Source of the DNA: Croceivirga sp.
GTDB lineage: Bacteria; Bacteroidota; Bacteroidia; Flavobacteriales; Flavobacteriaceae
NCBI GenBank assembly: GCA_028284665.1
Contig: JANQRG010000042.1
Span: 62,001 to 126,000 of the forward strand
DNA length: 64,000 bases
Direction: 5' to 3'
Shown: one piece after another, positions 7,465 to 15,458 of the stretch
Layout: each line of letters opens with the position of its first letter
Numbering within the stretch: the first letter of the stretch is position 1
Program-made: the position numbers and the translations under genes
Notes under the pieces: model-generated
What the model saw: the letters and a program-made list of their open reading frames with translations, nothing else
Database searches by the model: none
Told to the model about the DNA's origin: nothing

Positions 7465-9864
7465 TTAAAACTTAAAATTGTAAGTAACGGCAGGGACTAT
7501 ACCAAATATGGCGGTACGGACAGCTTCATTTCGTCCGGTATCTTGATTCTGTCGGAAATTAATGGAGGCGGCATTCATCCTGTTATAGAGGTTGTATACG
7601 CCAAATACCCATTCTGATTGAAAACTGCGATTGCGATTTTTCTTGGGCTTTAGCGTTGCTGAGATATCCAACCTGTGATAGTCGGGTAATCGGGTTTGGT
7701 TTCGCAATCCGAAAAAAGGAACCACCAGCCCCTGAAATTCAAATTGTCCTACTGGAAAGTTGGTGGGTTGTCCGGTTTGAAATATGAAGTTCGCATTAAG
7801 GCTCCATGTATCATTGAATTCGTAGTTTCCGAAAAGTGCTATGTCATGGGTTTTATCAAAGGGAGTTGGATACCACTCTCCTAAATTGATCCCTGTTTCC
7901 AGGTTGGAGCGGCCAGTATCCACCACAGGGTCACGACCCGGGGTACGCTGTTCGGACCGGGAGAGCGTATACGCCAGCCAACCTTGAAAGCGCCCCTCGT
8001 TTTTTCGCAATAATAGCTCCAATCCATAGGCGCGGGCCTCTCCGTTCAAAATGACCTGTTCGATCGCATCATTCGCAATCAGATCCGCGCCATCGATATA
8101 ATCAATCCGGTTTTGAATGTCCTTGTAAAACCCTTCTATTTCAAGACTGTACTCTCCGCCATTGATATTTCTGAAATAGCCCAAGGCATATTGATCCAGT
8201 AGCTGGGGTTCTACAAAAGGGCCGCTGGGGGTCCATACATCCAAGGGGGTAGGGGAGCTGGTATTTGAGAGTAAATGTAGGTATTGTGCCAAACGGGTAT
8301 AACTCGCTTTTACAGAACTCTTTTCATTTAAGGTGTAGGCCATGGATACCCTTGGCTCAAGATTAGTGAATGTAGCCAAACTGCCACTTCTACCAGGATT
8401 TATGGTATCAATTGGCGTGGCTTCCCGATAGATGAGCTGAAAAGGATCGAACAACACGGGTTGGTCATTCTCATAGACAAAGAGTTCGTCCTGCCCCAAC
8501 CGATTAAAATTACTTACCCGCAAACCATAGTTTATACTGAGGTTTTTCGTGATGTTCTGTTCTACGTCCACATAGGCAGCCGCCTCATTGGCATATTTCT
8601 TAGTCAATTGGTCCTCAACAATTCCTGATTCTTCACTATTCGGAGTAATTCTTCCTGGGTTAAAAACGTAGTAGATATTGTTCAGTCCATAATTAATTTG
8701 AAATTTATCATTGATGTAGTGTTTTAGATCGTATTTCACATTAAAGTTTTGAATCCCGGAATCCCACTCAAACCCTACAAAATCAAGTTCTAAGCCATAG
8801 AAGTAATCCGAATAGATCAAAGAAAGATTAGAGAATAACTTGTCTGAAAACAAGTGGTTCCATCTAAAATTCCCCACCGCATTACCGTAGGTATTTACAA
8901 AGCTATCGTTGATGCTAAATAAGTCCCGGCCAAAATAACCGGATAAGAAAATGCTGTTATTTTGATTAATACGATGGCTTATCTTGGTATTCAGATCAAA
9001 AAAATAGGCTCTGTTATCAATATCAAACAAGGGAAGAAATAGATGGGCATAGGAACCTCTTCCCCCTGCCAGAAAAGCCGTTCTATCTTTAATAATAGGT
9101 CCTTCTACGAGCAATCGACTGGCCACTGCACCAATTCCCCCGTTTACTTTGAGTTCTTTACTGTTCCCTTCTTTTTGAAAAATTTCCAAAACCGAAGACA
9201 CCCTGCCTCCGTAGCGCGCAGGAATACCTCCTTTAAAAAGCTTAATATCCTTTATCGCATCTGGGTTAAAAACCGAGAAGAAACCAAAAAGATGCGAAGA
9301 ATTAAAGATGATAGCCTCATCCAGTAAGATCAAATTTTGATCGGCGGCGCCTCCACGTACATTAAATCCGGAGGAAGCCTCTCCAGCATTGGTAACCCCG
9401 GGAAGTAACACCAGGGAACGGATCACATCGGCCTCTCCTAAAACTAAAGGGATTTTCTTGATGGTTTCTACCGCAAGGGTGTTGACACTCATTTGTGGTT
9501 TCCGGATATCCGTGCGTTCCACGTTCTCGGAAACGACTACCTCATCCAGTTGCTCGGCTTTTTCAGCCATCTCAAAATCTACTCTAAGATCAGCATCCAG
9601 ATTTATTTCGCGTCGGATATCCTGAAAACCAAGATAGGAGATCACCAAATTGTATTCCCCTTCAGGCAAGGTAATTGAATAAAACCCATACTCATTAGTG
9701 CTGGTTCCCGTTTGCAATTCCGGGATGGCCACGGTAACTCCGATCAAGGTTTCGTTACTGGAAGCCTCCCGAACTGTGCCACTAACGGTGTATTTTTTTT
9801 GGGAATAGGAATAGGAAAACAATAACAAAAGCCCCATTAAGGGCAGTATTCGTGTTCGCGGCAT
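7465..9864 (-). CDS. TonB-dependent receptor with carboxypeptidase-regulatory-like domain
   Basis: Outer-membrane receptor of about 800 residues. After a signal peptide (MPRTRILPLMGLLLLFSYSYSQ) comes a CarboxypepD_reg-like domain (KYTVSGTVREASSNETLIGV onward, about 80 residues), the plug domain (EVVVSENVERTDI, then SLVLLPGVTNAGEASSGFNV, RGGAADQNLILLDE and GGIPARYGGRVSSVLE) and a 22-strand barrel ending in VPAVTYNFKF with terminal Phe. A Met 14 codons upstream (9906) is possible, but 9864 puts the signal peptide at the N-terminus. It lies in an operon with three DUF4249 lipoproteins. The substrate cannot be read; no polysaccharide-degrading enzyme or SusD homologue is adjacent, so a peptide, siderophore or other small ligand is as likely as a glycan. 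Confidence 0.92.
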   Translation of the reverse strand: MPRTRILPLMGLLLLFSYSYSQKKYTVSGTVREASSNETLIGVTVAIPELQTGTSTNEYGFYSITLPEGEYNLVISYLGFQDIRREINLDADLRVDFEMAEKAEQLDEVVVSENVERTDIRKPQMSVNTLAVETIKKIPLVLGEADVIRSLVLLPGVTNAGEASSGFNVRGGAADQNLILLDEAIIFNSSHLFGFFSVFNPDAIKDIKLFKGGIPARYGGRVSSVLEIFQKEGNSKELKVNGGIGAVASRLLVEGPIIKDRTAFLAGGRGSYAHLFLPLFDIDNRAYFFDLNTKISHRINQNNSIFLSGYFGRDLFSINDSFVNTYGNAVGNFRWNHLFSDKLFSNLSLIYSDYFYGLELDFVGFEWDSGIQNFNVKYDLKHYINDKFQINYGLNNIYYVFNPGRITPNSEESGIVEDQLTKKYANEAAAYVDVEQNITKNLSINYGLRVSNFNRLGQDELFVYENDQPVLFDPFQLIYREATPIDTINPGRSGSLATFTNLEPRVSMAYTLNEKSSVKASYTRLAQYLHLLSNTSSPTPLDVWTPSGPFVEPQLLDQYALGYFRNINGGEYSLEIEGFYKDIQNRIDYIDGADLIANDAIEQVILNGEARAYGLELLLRKNEGRFQGWLAYTLSRSEQRTPGRDPVVDTGRSNLETGINLGEWYPTPFDKTHDIALFGNYEFNDTWSLNANFIFQTGQPTNFPVGQFEFQGLVVPFFGLRNQTRLPDYHRLDISATLKPKKNRNRSFQSEWVFGVYNLYNRMNAASINFRQNQDTGRNEAVRTAIFGIVPAVTYNFKF

Positions 9865-9926
9865 TGGTATGGTTTGTTTAAAAATAAGGAAAATAGTTGT
9901 TGGCATAGTAAATATTAACAGAGAGC

Positions 9927-10739
9927 CTATTCCACGGTAAACGGGACTGCATCAAATTCACTGATAGCAAAATAGCCAAAAGGAAAATTATCCGGAATCG
10001 TAACGTTGATAATATTTCCCCGGGCTGTTGCCGGAGGAACAGCGAAGGGTCCACCGCCTCCATTCTCCCCTGACTGTACCAGCGCTTGATCCACATAACT
10101 CGCAAACTCCCGATCAATACCCAATAGGGTTATCGTTAAAAGGTCTCCAGGCTCAATATTTTCATAGAAATAGGAAAACGTAAGACTTTCATCCTGGTAA
10201 AATTCATCATCGGTTACCAGATAGTTGTTGAAACCAAAGGCGAAGAGGTAATAATTTCGCTCATTCGGGATATCACTAAAGTTTACAATTATTTCGGTTT
10301 CCTCCTCTTCATCAAAGAGGAACCCGTCCCCTTGTTCTACACTGTTGATACTCCCGGTCGGCACAAGTTGTTCGGTTGCCCTATAAGTTTGTCCTTCATA
10401 GACAACTTCTAAGGTATAGTCTCTTTCAAACTCCAGTTCAGGAAATCCGGTTCTAAAAACGCCTGGTTCATTTTCCCGAAGTGGGAAGACTTCTCCTGAT
10501 TCCTCATCAATAATTTGAACAGTTGCATTCAATGCCGGGGGAACCTCCTCACTAAAGAAAGAAGTAGTTAACGTAAGGGTTACTTGCCCTAAGGTTATGG
10601 CCTGACCATTGTTTTCGTTAAAACCAATTAAAGCATCAATAACAAGTTGTGGCTCGGGATCGGAAAGTGCAACATCGATGACATCTTCGCAAGCCATTAA
10701 AAAAAACAAAAAAATTCCCGGAAAAATGATCTTTTTCAA
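9927..10739 (-). CDS. DUF4249 family lipoprotein (first gene of TonB-receptor operon)
   Basis: A 270-residue predicted lipoprotein: signal MKKIIFPGIFLFFLMAC with lipobox Cys17, then EDVIDVALSDPEPQLVIDAL. It shares the DUF4249 layout with the other two (FDEEEETEIIVNFSDIP, LVQSGENGGGG, PPATARGNI) but is shorter and clearly more distant. It is the first gene of the minus-strand operon, with the receptor beginning 62 bases downstream (or 20, if the receptor uses its upstream Met). Just before its ATG, a TAAGCTTG sequence (minus strand, 10748-10755) differs at one position from the TAnnTTTG promoter element, so transcription may start a few bases before the gene. Confidence 0.88.
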   Translation of the reverse strand: MKKIIFPGIFLFFLMACEDVIDVALSDPEPQLVIDALIGFNENNGQAITLGQVTLTLTTSFFSEEVPPALNATVQIIDEESGEVFPLRENEPGVFRTGFPELEFERDYTLEVVYEGQTYRATEQLVPTGSINSVEQGDGFLFDEEEETEIIVNFSDIPNERNYYLFAFGFNNYLVTDDEFYQDESLTFSYFYENIEPGDLLTITLLGIDREFASYVDQALVQSGENGGGGPFAVPPATARGNIINVTIPDNFPFGYFAISEFDAVPFTVE

Positions 10740-11044
10740 TATCTGAGCAAGCTTAGCCTCTAAAATAGGGAATGCCCTAATTTATAGCCCCATGCTTAAC
10801 ACTTTCTTAATGTGGCCGGTTTAGGGAGGTAATATGGTCTCAAGTTTCGATTTCGCGGTTTTAGCAAATGTGGTAACAATAGCGAGAAAGGAATGTGTTG
10901 CCAACGCAGAGGTTTCATCCGTTTTGGGATAAAATTTTGGACATGAACGCTTACCCATTGAAAAGGCTGCAATGATACCTATAAATGCCCTATTTGATGT
11001 ATGGAAAAAGCGGAATGCCAATGAAAGTAAAGCGCATAAATAAC
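10740..11044. other. Gene-free stretch upstream of TonB-receptor operon
   Basis: About 300 bases with no supportable gene. Short frames exist on the minus strand (for example 10821-11021) but have no family resemblance, no plausible translation signals and no neighbour coupling. Visible items are a small hairpin TAGGG-AATG-CCCTA at 10766-10779 and a 19-base sequence repeated at the other end of the window (10911-10929). A remnant of a decayed gene cannot be excluded. Confidence 0.5.
10911..10929. repeat. 19-base repeat, copy 1
   Basis: GGTTTCATCCGTTTTGGGA occurs here and, identically and in the same orientation, at 63684-63702, both outside genes. Similarity ends abruptly on both sides. Nineteen identical bases are not expected by chance in a 64-kb window. 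Confidence 0.8.
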
Positions 11045-11084
11045 AAAAGCCATATCACTACAAGATTGCATTGATATGGCTTCT
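11042..11084 (-). terminator. Terminator-like hairpin ending the candidate RNA
   Basis: Perfect 11-base arms AAGCCATATCA (11047-11057) and TGATATGGCTT (11072-11082) with a 14-base loop. On the minus strand the stem is followed by TTGTTATTTAT; on the plus strand by non-T-rich sequence. This fits an intrinsic terminator for minus-strand transcription coming from about 11335. Confidence 0.6.
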
Positions 11085-11336
11085 TCAAACATTGTTCGGT
11101 AATTTGGCGCCATGTTGCCATGATGCCTGAGCCGAAGCTCCTTGCCAAACCTTGTTTCAACGTTTAAACCTAATTTTCTTCCCAACTACTGGAATCAGGC
11201 TTCCAATTACGTCTCTTTGTCGTTTACCGCATCGTCAGGAAAACAGAATGCTCTGTTCGCCGCACACGATACTCGCCCGGTGAGGTTATGTCGAAACATG
11301 CTTTCAACCGCGCCTTTATTTTTTGATTAGTAGTGC
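11045..11336 (-). ncRNA. Candidate structured non-coding RNA (unidentified)
   Basis: Gene-free region that, read on the minus strand, shows a series of short hairpins: ATGT-TTCG-ACAT (11288-11299), AACAGA-GCAT-TCTGTT (11242-11257), TGGAA-GCCTGA-TTCCA (about 11192-11207), GAGC-TTCG-GCTC (11129-11140, the very stable C(UUCG)G tetraloop), and finally an 11-pair stem followed by a U-rich tail (11047-11082). Just upstream, TTAGTTTG (minus strand, 11340-11347) is one base from the Bacteroidota -7 box. The transcript would be about 290 nt. It lacks the landmarks I know for RNase P RNA or tmRNA. Existence and ends are inferred. Confidence 0.35.
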
Positions 11337-11513
11337 TACCAAACTAAAAATAAACTAAACAACACCTTAAAGAACGTCAACTTTAAAGGAACGCTAAAAC
11401 AATTACTTGCCTTATTGCTCTGATGTAAATGTAATGTAAATTTAAAATTATGCAAGGAAATTAAAGAATTAAAAATCAACATCTTATGAACTACAGTTGT
11501 TAACAATTGTTCA

Positions 11514-11546
11514 TAAAAAAACACCCCTTGAAAAAGGAGTGTTTTG
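11514..11546 (-). terminator. Intrinsic terminator of rplS
   Basis: Read on the minus strand, ACACTCC pairs with GGGGTGT (one G-U pair) around an 8-base loop, followed by a run of seven T. It lies about 25 bases after the rplS stop codon. The 177 bases between this hairpin and the candidate RNA (11337-11513) are very AT-rich and show nothing else. Confidence 0.8.
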
Positions 11547-11568
11547 TGATAATTGTATTGGAGAAAGA

Positions 11569-11919
11569 CTACGATCTGATTTCCTTGATCCTTGCCTTTT
11601 TCCCGGTAAGTCCTCGGAAGTAGAAGATTCTGGCCCTTCTTACCTTCCCTTTTTTATTGATCTCAATTTTTTGAAGCGCCGGCATATTAATTGGAAAAAT
11701 ACGCTCTACACCAACTGTTCCGGACATTTTTCGAATAGTGAACGTTTCGGTGGCACCACTTCCTCTTCGCTGAATTACTACCCCTTTGAAGAACTGGGTT
11801 CTCGTTTTTTCACCTTCTTTGATCTCGTAGTATACCGTTATGGTATCTCCCGAAGAAAAATTGGGAAATTCCTTTCTTTGTACAAATTCGTTCTCTACAA
11901 ACTTTACTAAAGACTCCAT
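11569..11919 (-). CDS. rplS: 50S ribosomal protein L19
   Basis: A 116-residue L19, at the 30S-50S interface of the ribosome. Family stretches FSSGDTITVYYEIKEGEKTRTQFFKGVV, split by the usual IQRRGSGATETFTIRK and VGVERIFPINMP, are complete. It follows trmD on the same strand, as in many bacteria, but with a 132-base gap that contains its own promoter (11992-11999), and is closed by a strong terminator. Expression separate from trmD is therefore likely, with a leader of roughly 65-70 bases. Confidence 0.97.
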   Translation of the reverse strand: MESLVKFVENEFVQRKEFPNFSSGDTITVYYEIKEGEKTRTQFFKGVVIQRRGSGATETFTIRKMSGTVGVERIFPINMPALQKIEINKKGKVRRARIFYFRGLTGKKARIKEIRS

Positions 11920-11991
11920 TTTTAGTTTTACTTATGGATTGCCTTATACCAACATACACGACCATCGTCAGAGGTTGATTATAATGGTGGG

Positions 11992-11999
11992 CAAAATTA
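11992..11999 (-). promoter_or_regulatory. -7 box for rplS
   Basis: Minus-strand TAATTTTG, a perfect match to the Bacteroidota TAnnTTTG element, lies between trmD and rplS. No well-spaced TTG -33 element is obvious. Confidence 0.55.
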
Positions 12000-12051
12000 G
12001 TCGATATTTTGGAACTGGCCATAGCAATAGAAGATTAATTTACAGAAATTT

Positions 12052-12726
12052 TTACTTGAGAAACTCCGGCCGTCTGTCCCGTGTTCGCTGAAGCGCTGCT
12101 TTTTCCCTCCATTCTTCAATCTTTTTTGTATTCCCGCTTAGCAGTACCTCAGGGACGTTGTTACCCTTGTATTCTGAAGGCCTCGTGTACACCGGGGGTG
12201 CTAGTAAATTGTCCTGGAAGGTATCGGTTAACGCAGAGGTCTCATCGTTTAACACTCCGGGCAATAGTCGAATTACGGCATCTGAAAGTATGGCTGCAGC
12301 CAACTCCCCGCCCGAAAGTACGTAATCGCCAATTGAGATCTCTCTGGTAATCAGCATATCCCTAACGCGTTGATCTACTCCTTTGTAATGCCCGCAAAGC
12401 AAGATAAGATTTTCATGAAGTGAAAGTTGGTTGGCAATGCTCTGGTTCAAGGTTTCACCATCCGGAGTTAAGTAAATGATTTCATCATAGGACCGCTCAC
12501 TTTTTAATTCGGTAATACACTTATCAATAGGCTCTATCATCAGCACCATTCCTGCACCCCCTCCAAATTGATAATCATCTACTTGCCGATAACTTCCTGA
12601 AGCGTATTCTCTTAAATTGTGCAGGTGAACATCAACCAATCCTTTGTCTATAGCCCGTTTTAGGATTGAGGACTCAAATGGACTTTTTAATAATTCCGGC
12701 AATACGGTTATGATGTCAATGCGCAC
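12052..12726 (-). CDS. trmD: tRNA (guanine-N1-)-methyltransferase TrmD
   Basis: SPOUT-class methyltransferase that makes m1G37 in tRNAs reading CNN codons and so prevents frameshifting. The conserved [20 protein letters not shown] start, the knot-region stretches [29 protein letters not shown] and [15 protein letters not shown] are all present. I choose the GTG at 12726, giving 224 residues starting [10 protein letters not shown] as in other TrmD proteins; the upstream Met at 12816 would add 30 unrelated residues and overlap the GNAT gene by about 60 bases. It lies next to rplS as in many genomes. Confidence 0.96.
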   Translation of the reverse strand: MRIDIITVLPELLKSPFESSILKRAIDKGLVDVHLHNLREYASGSYRQVDDYQFGGGAGMVLMIEPIDKCITELKSERSYDEIIYLTPDGETLNQSIANQLSLHENLILLCGHYKGVDQRVRDMLITREISIGDYVLSGGELAAAILSDAVIRLLPGVLNDETSALTDTFQDNLLAPPVYTRPSEYKGNNVPEVLLSGNTKKIEEWREKAALQRTRDRRPEFLK

Positions 12727-12755
12727 TTTTTTGAGGGTTTTAGTATATGGGAAAT

Positions 12756-13211
12756 CTACCTTCCTGTTGTTGTATTCTTCCAAAAATAGTGCAGAAATCG
12801 GGAGTCTCGTTCCCAATCCAATTTTTCATAGAGTTTTTGCGCCGGATTATCGCTCGCCGTTTCTAGGGCTACCCCCCTATAACCGGAGGCAATACAATAG
12901 TGTTTCGCTTTGTCCAACAGGGCCGCTCCAATACCTTGGTTCCGATAGGCTTCTTCCACAAAAAGGTCGTTCAGAATCCAGAAGGGCTGTAGTGCCACTG
13001 AAGAATAGGTACGATACAATTGGGTAAACCCCACGGCATTGTCCTTATGCCAGGCCAAAAAAATTACGGAATCCCCGTTGGCTAATCTATCCCTTAAAAA
13101 GGATGTAGCGGCCTTCGGATCTGTAGCTTGCTTATAGAAGATCCGATAGGCATCAAACAAGGGTACTATTGCTGAAAGCTCCTTTTCGTTCGCCTGTGCA
13201 ATCCGTAGCAT
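12756..13211 (-). CDS. GNAT family N-acetyltransferase
   Basis: A 151-residue single-domain acetyl-CoA-dependent acetyltransferase. The acetyl-CoA loop is visible as [20 protein letters not shown] near residues 90-110, preceded by the beta4 strand ILNDLFVEE and followed by [12 protein letters not shown]. The substrate is not predictable. It starts 7 bases after the stop of the 198-residue coiled-coil protein, and is followed by trmD, so it is probably in the same operon. It is unlike the two other GNAT proteins in the window. Confidence 0.9.
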   Translation of the reverse strand: MLRIAQANEKELSAIVPLFDAYRIFYKQATDPKAATSFLRDRLANGDSVIFLAWHKDNAVGFTQLYRTYSSVALQPFWILNDLFVEEAYRNQGIGAALLDKAKHYCIASGYRGVALETASDNPAQKLYEKLDWERDSRFLHYFWKNTTTGR

Positions 13212-13218
13212 TTGGTTT

Positions 13219-13815
13219 TTAGGAGGTTTTCTTGCTTTTATTGATCTCGTCCTGAAGCTTTCTGCTTATTTTCTGCTCTCGTTCCAGTGCTCGTCTTCGG
13301 TGTTGTTCGTATTCCTCTTCCAAATCTGCAAGTGCAGTTTTCGCCTGCAATGTAAGCGCATTGCTGTTCCGAAATCTATAGACAAACAACGCGAGTAAGA
13401 TCAACAGAACAAGTGTAATGGACCACGTAATCAATTTGTAGGTTGACTTGGCTACCAAACTGCCAAAAAAGGACATGCTGTCCTTTTCTTCGGTAAGCCT
13501 ATTTAAATTGGTGGTAGCCTCACTAAGCTTGGAATTTAAGGAGCTGATCTCGGTTTCATTCTCTGCAATAGTACTTTTTAAGGTCGTTATGGTACTGTTA
13601 GCAACCGTTATCGAATCCAAGACATTTTTTTGTAGGGCATTAAGTTCTATAAGTCGGACCACCTCGTATCGCTTCCCATTTTGATTGTAATTTGTGGATT
13701 TGCGTTTTAAGACGTCAAACTGGCCCTGGACAGAGTTGTCTTCAACAGGCTGTTGTGCATTTAGGGAGGCTGTGGACAGCCCCAACCCAAGAATGAGAAA
13801 GACTAGGTTTTTCAT
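13219..13815 (-). CDS. Exported coiled-coil protein with one membrane segment
   Basis: 198 residues of unknown function. Seen: a signal peptide (MKNLVFLILGLGLSTASLNAQ), a coiled coil at about residues 60-110 rich in Ser/Thr/Glu/Leu heptads, a single transmembrane helix near residues 131-148 (LITWSITLVLLILLALFVY), and a charged, basic second coiled coil to the C-terminus (EEEYEQHRRRALEREQKISR region). With a cleaved signal and one helix, the N-terminal coil would be periplasmic and the basic tail cytoplasmic. It lies upstream of the GNAT gene and trmD. No enzymatic motif is seen, so a trmD-like activity should not be inferred from position. Confidence 0.8.
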   Translation of the reverse strand: MKNLVFLILGLGLSTASLNAQQPVEDNSVQGQFDVLKRKSTNYNQNGKRYEVVRLIELNALQKNVLDSITVANSTITTLKSTIAENETEISSLNSKLSEATTNLNRLTEEKDSMSFFGSLVAKSTYKLITWSITLVLLILLALFVYRFRNSNALTLQAKTALADLEEEYEQHRRRALEREQKISRKLQDEINKSKKTS

Positions 13816-13890
13816 CGGTATGTGTTTTATTGATGGATTTAGGGTAAGGGCGAAGTTACACCTTTCACCGGAATCCCCAAAAGTATACTC

Positions 13891-15339
13891 CTAGTAATAG
13901 GTATACCTTCTTACCTTGGCAATATATTTGGCTAACCGGATCACCTGATGCGCATACCCGTATTCATTGTCGTACCATACATAAAGGACGATGTTTTTTC
14001 CATCTCCTGATACTATGGTGGCTTTACTGTCGTAGATGGATGGCGCTGAAGTACCTACAATATCCGAAGATACCAGTTCATTGCTAAGGGAGTACTTGAT
14101 TTGCTCGACCAGATCCCCTTCTAATGCATATTTTTTAAGAATAGTATTCACCGCATCTTTTGACGTCTTTTGCTTTACCTCCAAATTTAAGATGGCCAGG
14201 GAGCCATTGGGCACCGGGACACGTATCGCATTAGAGGTCAATTTTCCGTCCAAACTCGGTAATGCTTTGGCTACTGCCTTTCCCGCTCCCGTTTCGGTAA
14301 TAACCATATTTAGTGCGGCAGCACGCCCTCTTCGGTATTTTTTATGCATGTTGTCTACCAAATTTTGATCGTTGGTATAGGCATGGATCGTTTCCAGATG
14401 TCCTTTTTTAATACCTAATGAATCTTCAATTACCTTTAATACAGGAGTTATCGCGTTGGTGGTACAGGAAGCTGCGGAATATATTTTGGTTTTGTCGGGA
14501 TCATACTCCGTGTGATTTACACCATGCACAATATTCGGGACTTCCTTTCCAGGAGCGGTCAACAACACCCGGCTTATGCCTTTTGCTTCGAGATGCCCGG
14601 ATAACGCAGAAGCATCCCGGAAAGCCCCGGTGTTATCAATTACCAGGGCATTGAAAATCCCATACGTGGTATAATCGACAGCTTCAGGGCTGTCGGCACT
14701 GATCAAATATACCGTTGTCCCATTTATTACCAGGGCTTGGTTTGCAGTATCCACTTCCACTGTGCCGCTAAACTGCCCATGTACGGAATCTGTGCGCAAT
14801 AAAGCTGCTCGCTTTTCAAGAACCTCAGGACCTATGGCTCCCCGTGTCACCACAGCCCGTAACCTGAGTTGATTCCCTTTACCCGTTTTGGCCATTAGTT
14901 CCCGTGCGAGTAATCGGCCTATTCTTCCAAAACCATAGAGAATAACGTCTCTGGGTTTAATTTCTTTTTGGGTTTGGGCATCCTTGAGCTTGTCCAGGAC
15001 GAATGCCTTCACCTCATGATATCCGTTATCTTGAGAGTGATATTCGTAGGTTAGCTTGCCAATATCAATTTTTGCTGGAGGTAAGGGAATATCATTGATC
15101 GCCCTGAGAATTTCTACGGAGTCAAAAATGGAGATTGGTTTTTGTACGAACTCACCCGCATACTCATGCAGATTTATAATTTCACTTACATTCCGATCAA
15201 TGACTTGATTTTTAAAGAGGACCACCTCAATGGATTTATCGTACCAGAGATCGCTGGTTATTTTAATAAATTCCGTGGTGGCTTTTCTCCTGTCGGCTTG
15301 AAAAGCCAACTCTTTCTCGTAGGATTTGATGTCGCTCAT
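13891..15339 (-). CDS. gap: Glyceraldehyde-3-phosphate dehydrogenase, long form
   Basis: A 482-residue NAD(P)-dependent GAPDH converting glyceraldehyde 3-phosphate to 1,3-bisphosphoglycerate or the reverse. The catalytic domain starts about residue 130 (DVILYGFGRIGRLLARELMA, Rossmann glycine motif), with catalytic Cys292 in SAASCTTNAITP, TIHAYTNDQN, RRGRAAALNM and WYDNEYGYAHQ. The 130 residues before it are an extension absent from the classical 330-residue enzyme and have no motif I recognise. Long GAPDHs of this type are known in Bacteroidota, often beside a second, short GAPDH; which direction this one serves is unclear. It stands alone, with its own promoter at 15369-15376. Confidence 0.93.
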   Translation of the reverse strand: MSDIKSYEKELAFQADRRKATTEFIKITSDLWYDKSIEVVLFKNQVIDRNVSEIINLHEYAGEFVQKPISIFDSVEILRAINDIPLPPAKIDIGKLTYEYHSQDNGYHEVKAFVLDKLKDAQTQKEIKPRDVILYGFGRIGRLLARELMAKTGKGNQLRLRAVVTRGAIGPEVLEKRAALLRTDSVHGQFSGTVEVDTANQALVINGTTVYLISADSPEAVDYTTYGIFNALVIDNTGAFRDASALSGHLEAKGISRVLLTAPGKEVPNIVHGVNHTEYDPDKTKIYSAASCTTNAITPVLKVIEDSLGIKKGHLETIHAYTNDQNLVDNMHKKYRRGRAAALNMVITETGAGKAVAKALPSLDGKLTSNAIRVPVPNGSLAILNLEVKQKTSKDAVNTILKKYALEGDLVEQIKYSLSNELVSSDIVGTSAPSIYDSKATIVSGDGKNIVLYVWYDNEYGYAHQVIRLAKYIAKVRRYTYY

Positions 15340-15368
15340 AATGCGCAGAAACGGTTGTTAATTTTGCG

Positions 15369-15376
15369 CAAAAATA
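15369..15376 (-). promoter_or_regulatory. -7 box for gap
   Basis: Minus-strand TATTTTTG, a perfect TAnnTTTG element, 29 bases before the gap ATG; the predicted transcript would carry a leader of about 25 bases. Confidence 0.55.
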
Positions 15377-15411
15377 GAATTTCAAACGATTTCGAAAAAG
15401 GGAAATAGCAT

Positions 15412-15438
15412 AAAAAAACGCCCGCTAACGGGCGCTTT
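15412..15438 (-). terminator. Intrinsic terminator of the HtrA protease gene
   Basis: CGCCCG (15419-15424) and CGGGCG (15429-15434) form a GC-rich stem with a CTAA loop. On the minus strand the stem is followed by a run of seven T. It lies about 20 bases after the protease stop codon. Confidence 0.88.
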
Positions 15439-15458
15439 TAATTACGTTCAGGTAGTAT

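Noticed and set aside
5621-10739. Polysaccharide utilisation locus
   Set aside because: No SusD homologue, glycoside hydrolase, sulfatase or hybrid sensor accompanies the TonB receptor; the GH13_18 enzyme is cytosolic and in another operon.
10821-11330. Short ORFs on both strands in the gene-free region
   Set aside because: They are short, overlap each other on opposite strands and coincide with the hairpins; none has a signal peptide, a family resemblance or coupled neighbours.
12226-12252. Similarity between the 10.9-kb intergenic sequence and part of trmD (AACGCAGAGGT)
   Set aside because: Only about 11 exact bases inside a conserved coding region; length and context do not support a repeat.
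13219-13815. Second tRNA methyltransferase near trmD
   Set aside because: The protein is an exported coiled-coil protein with one membrane helix and has no methyltransferase motif.
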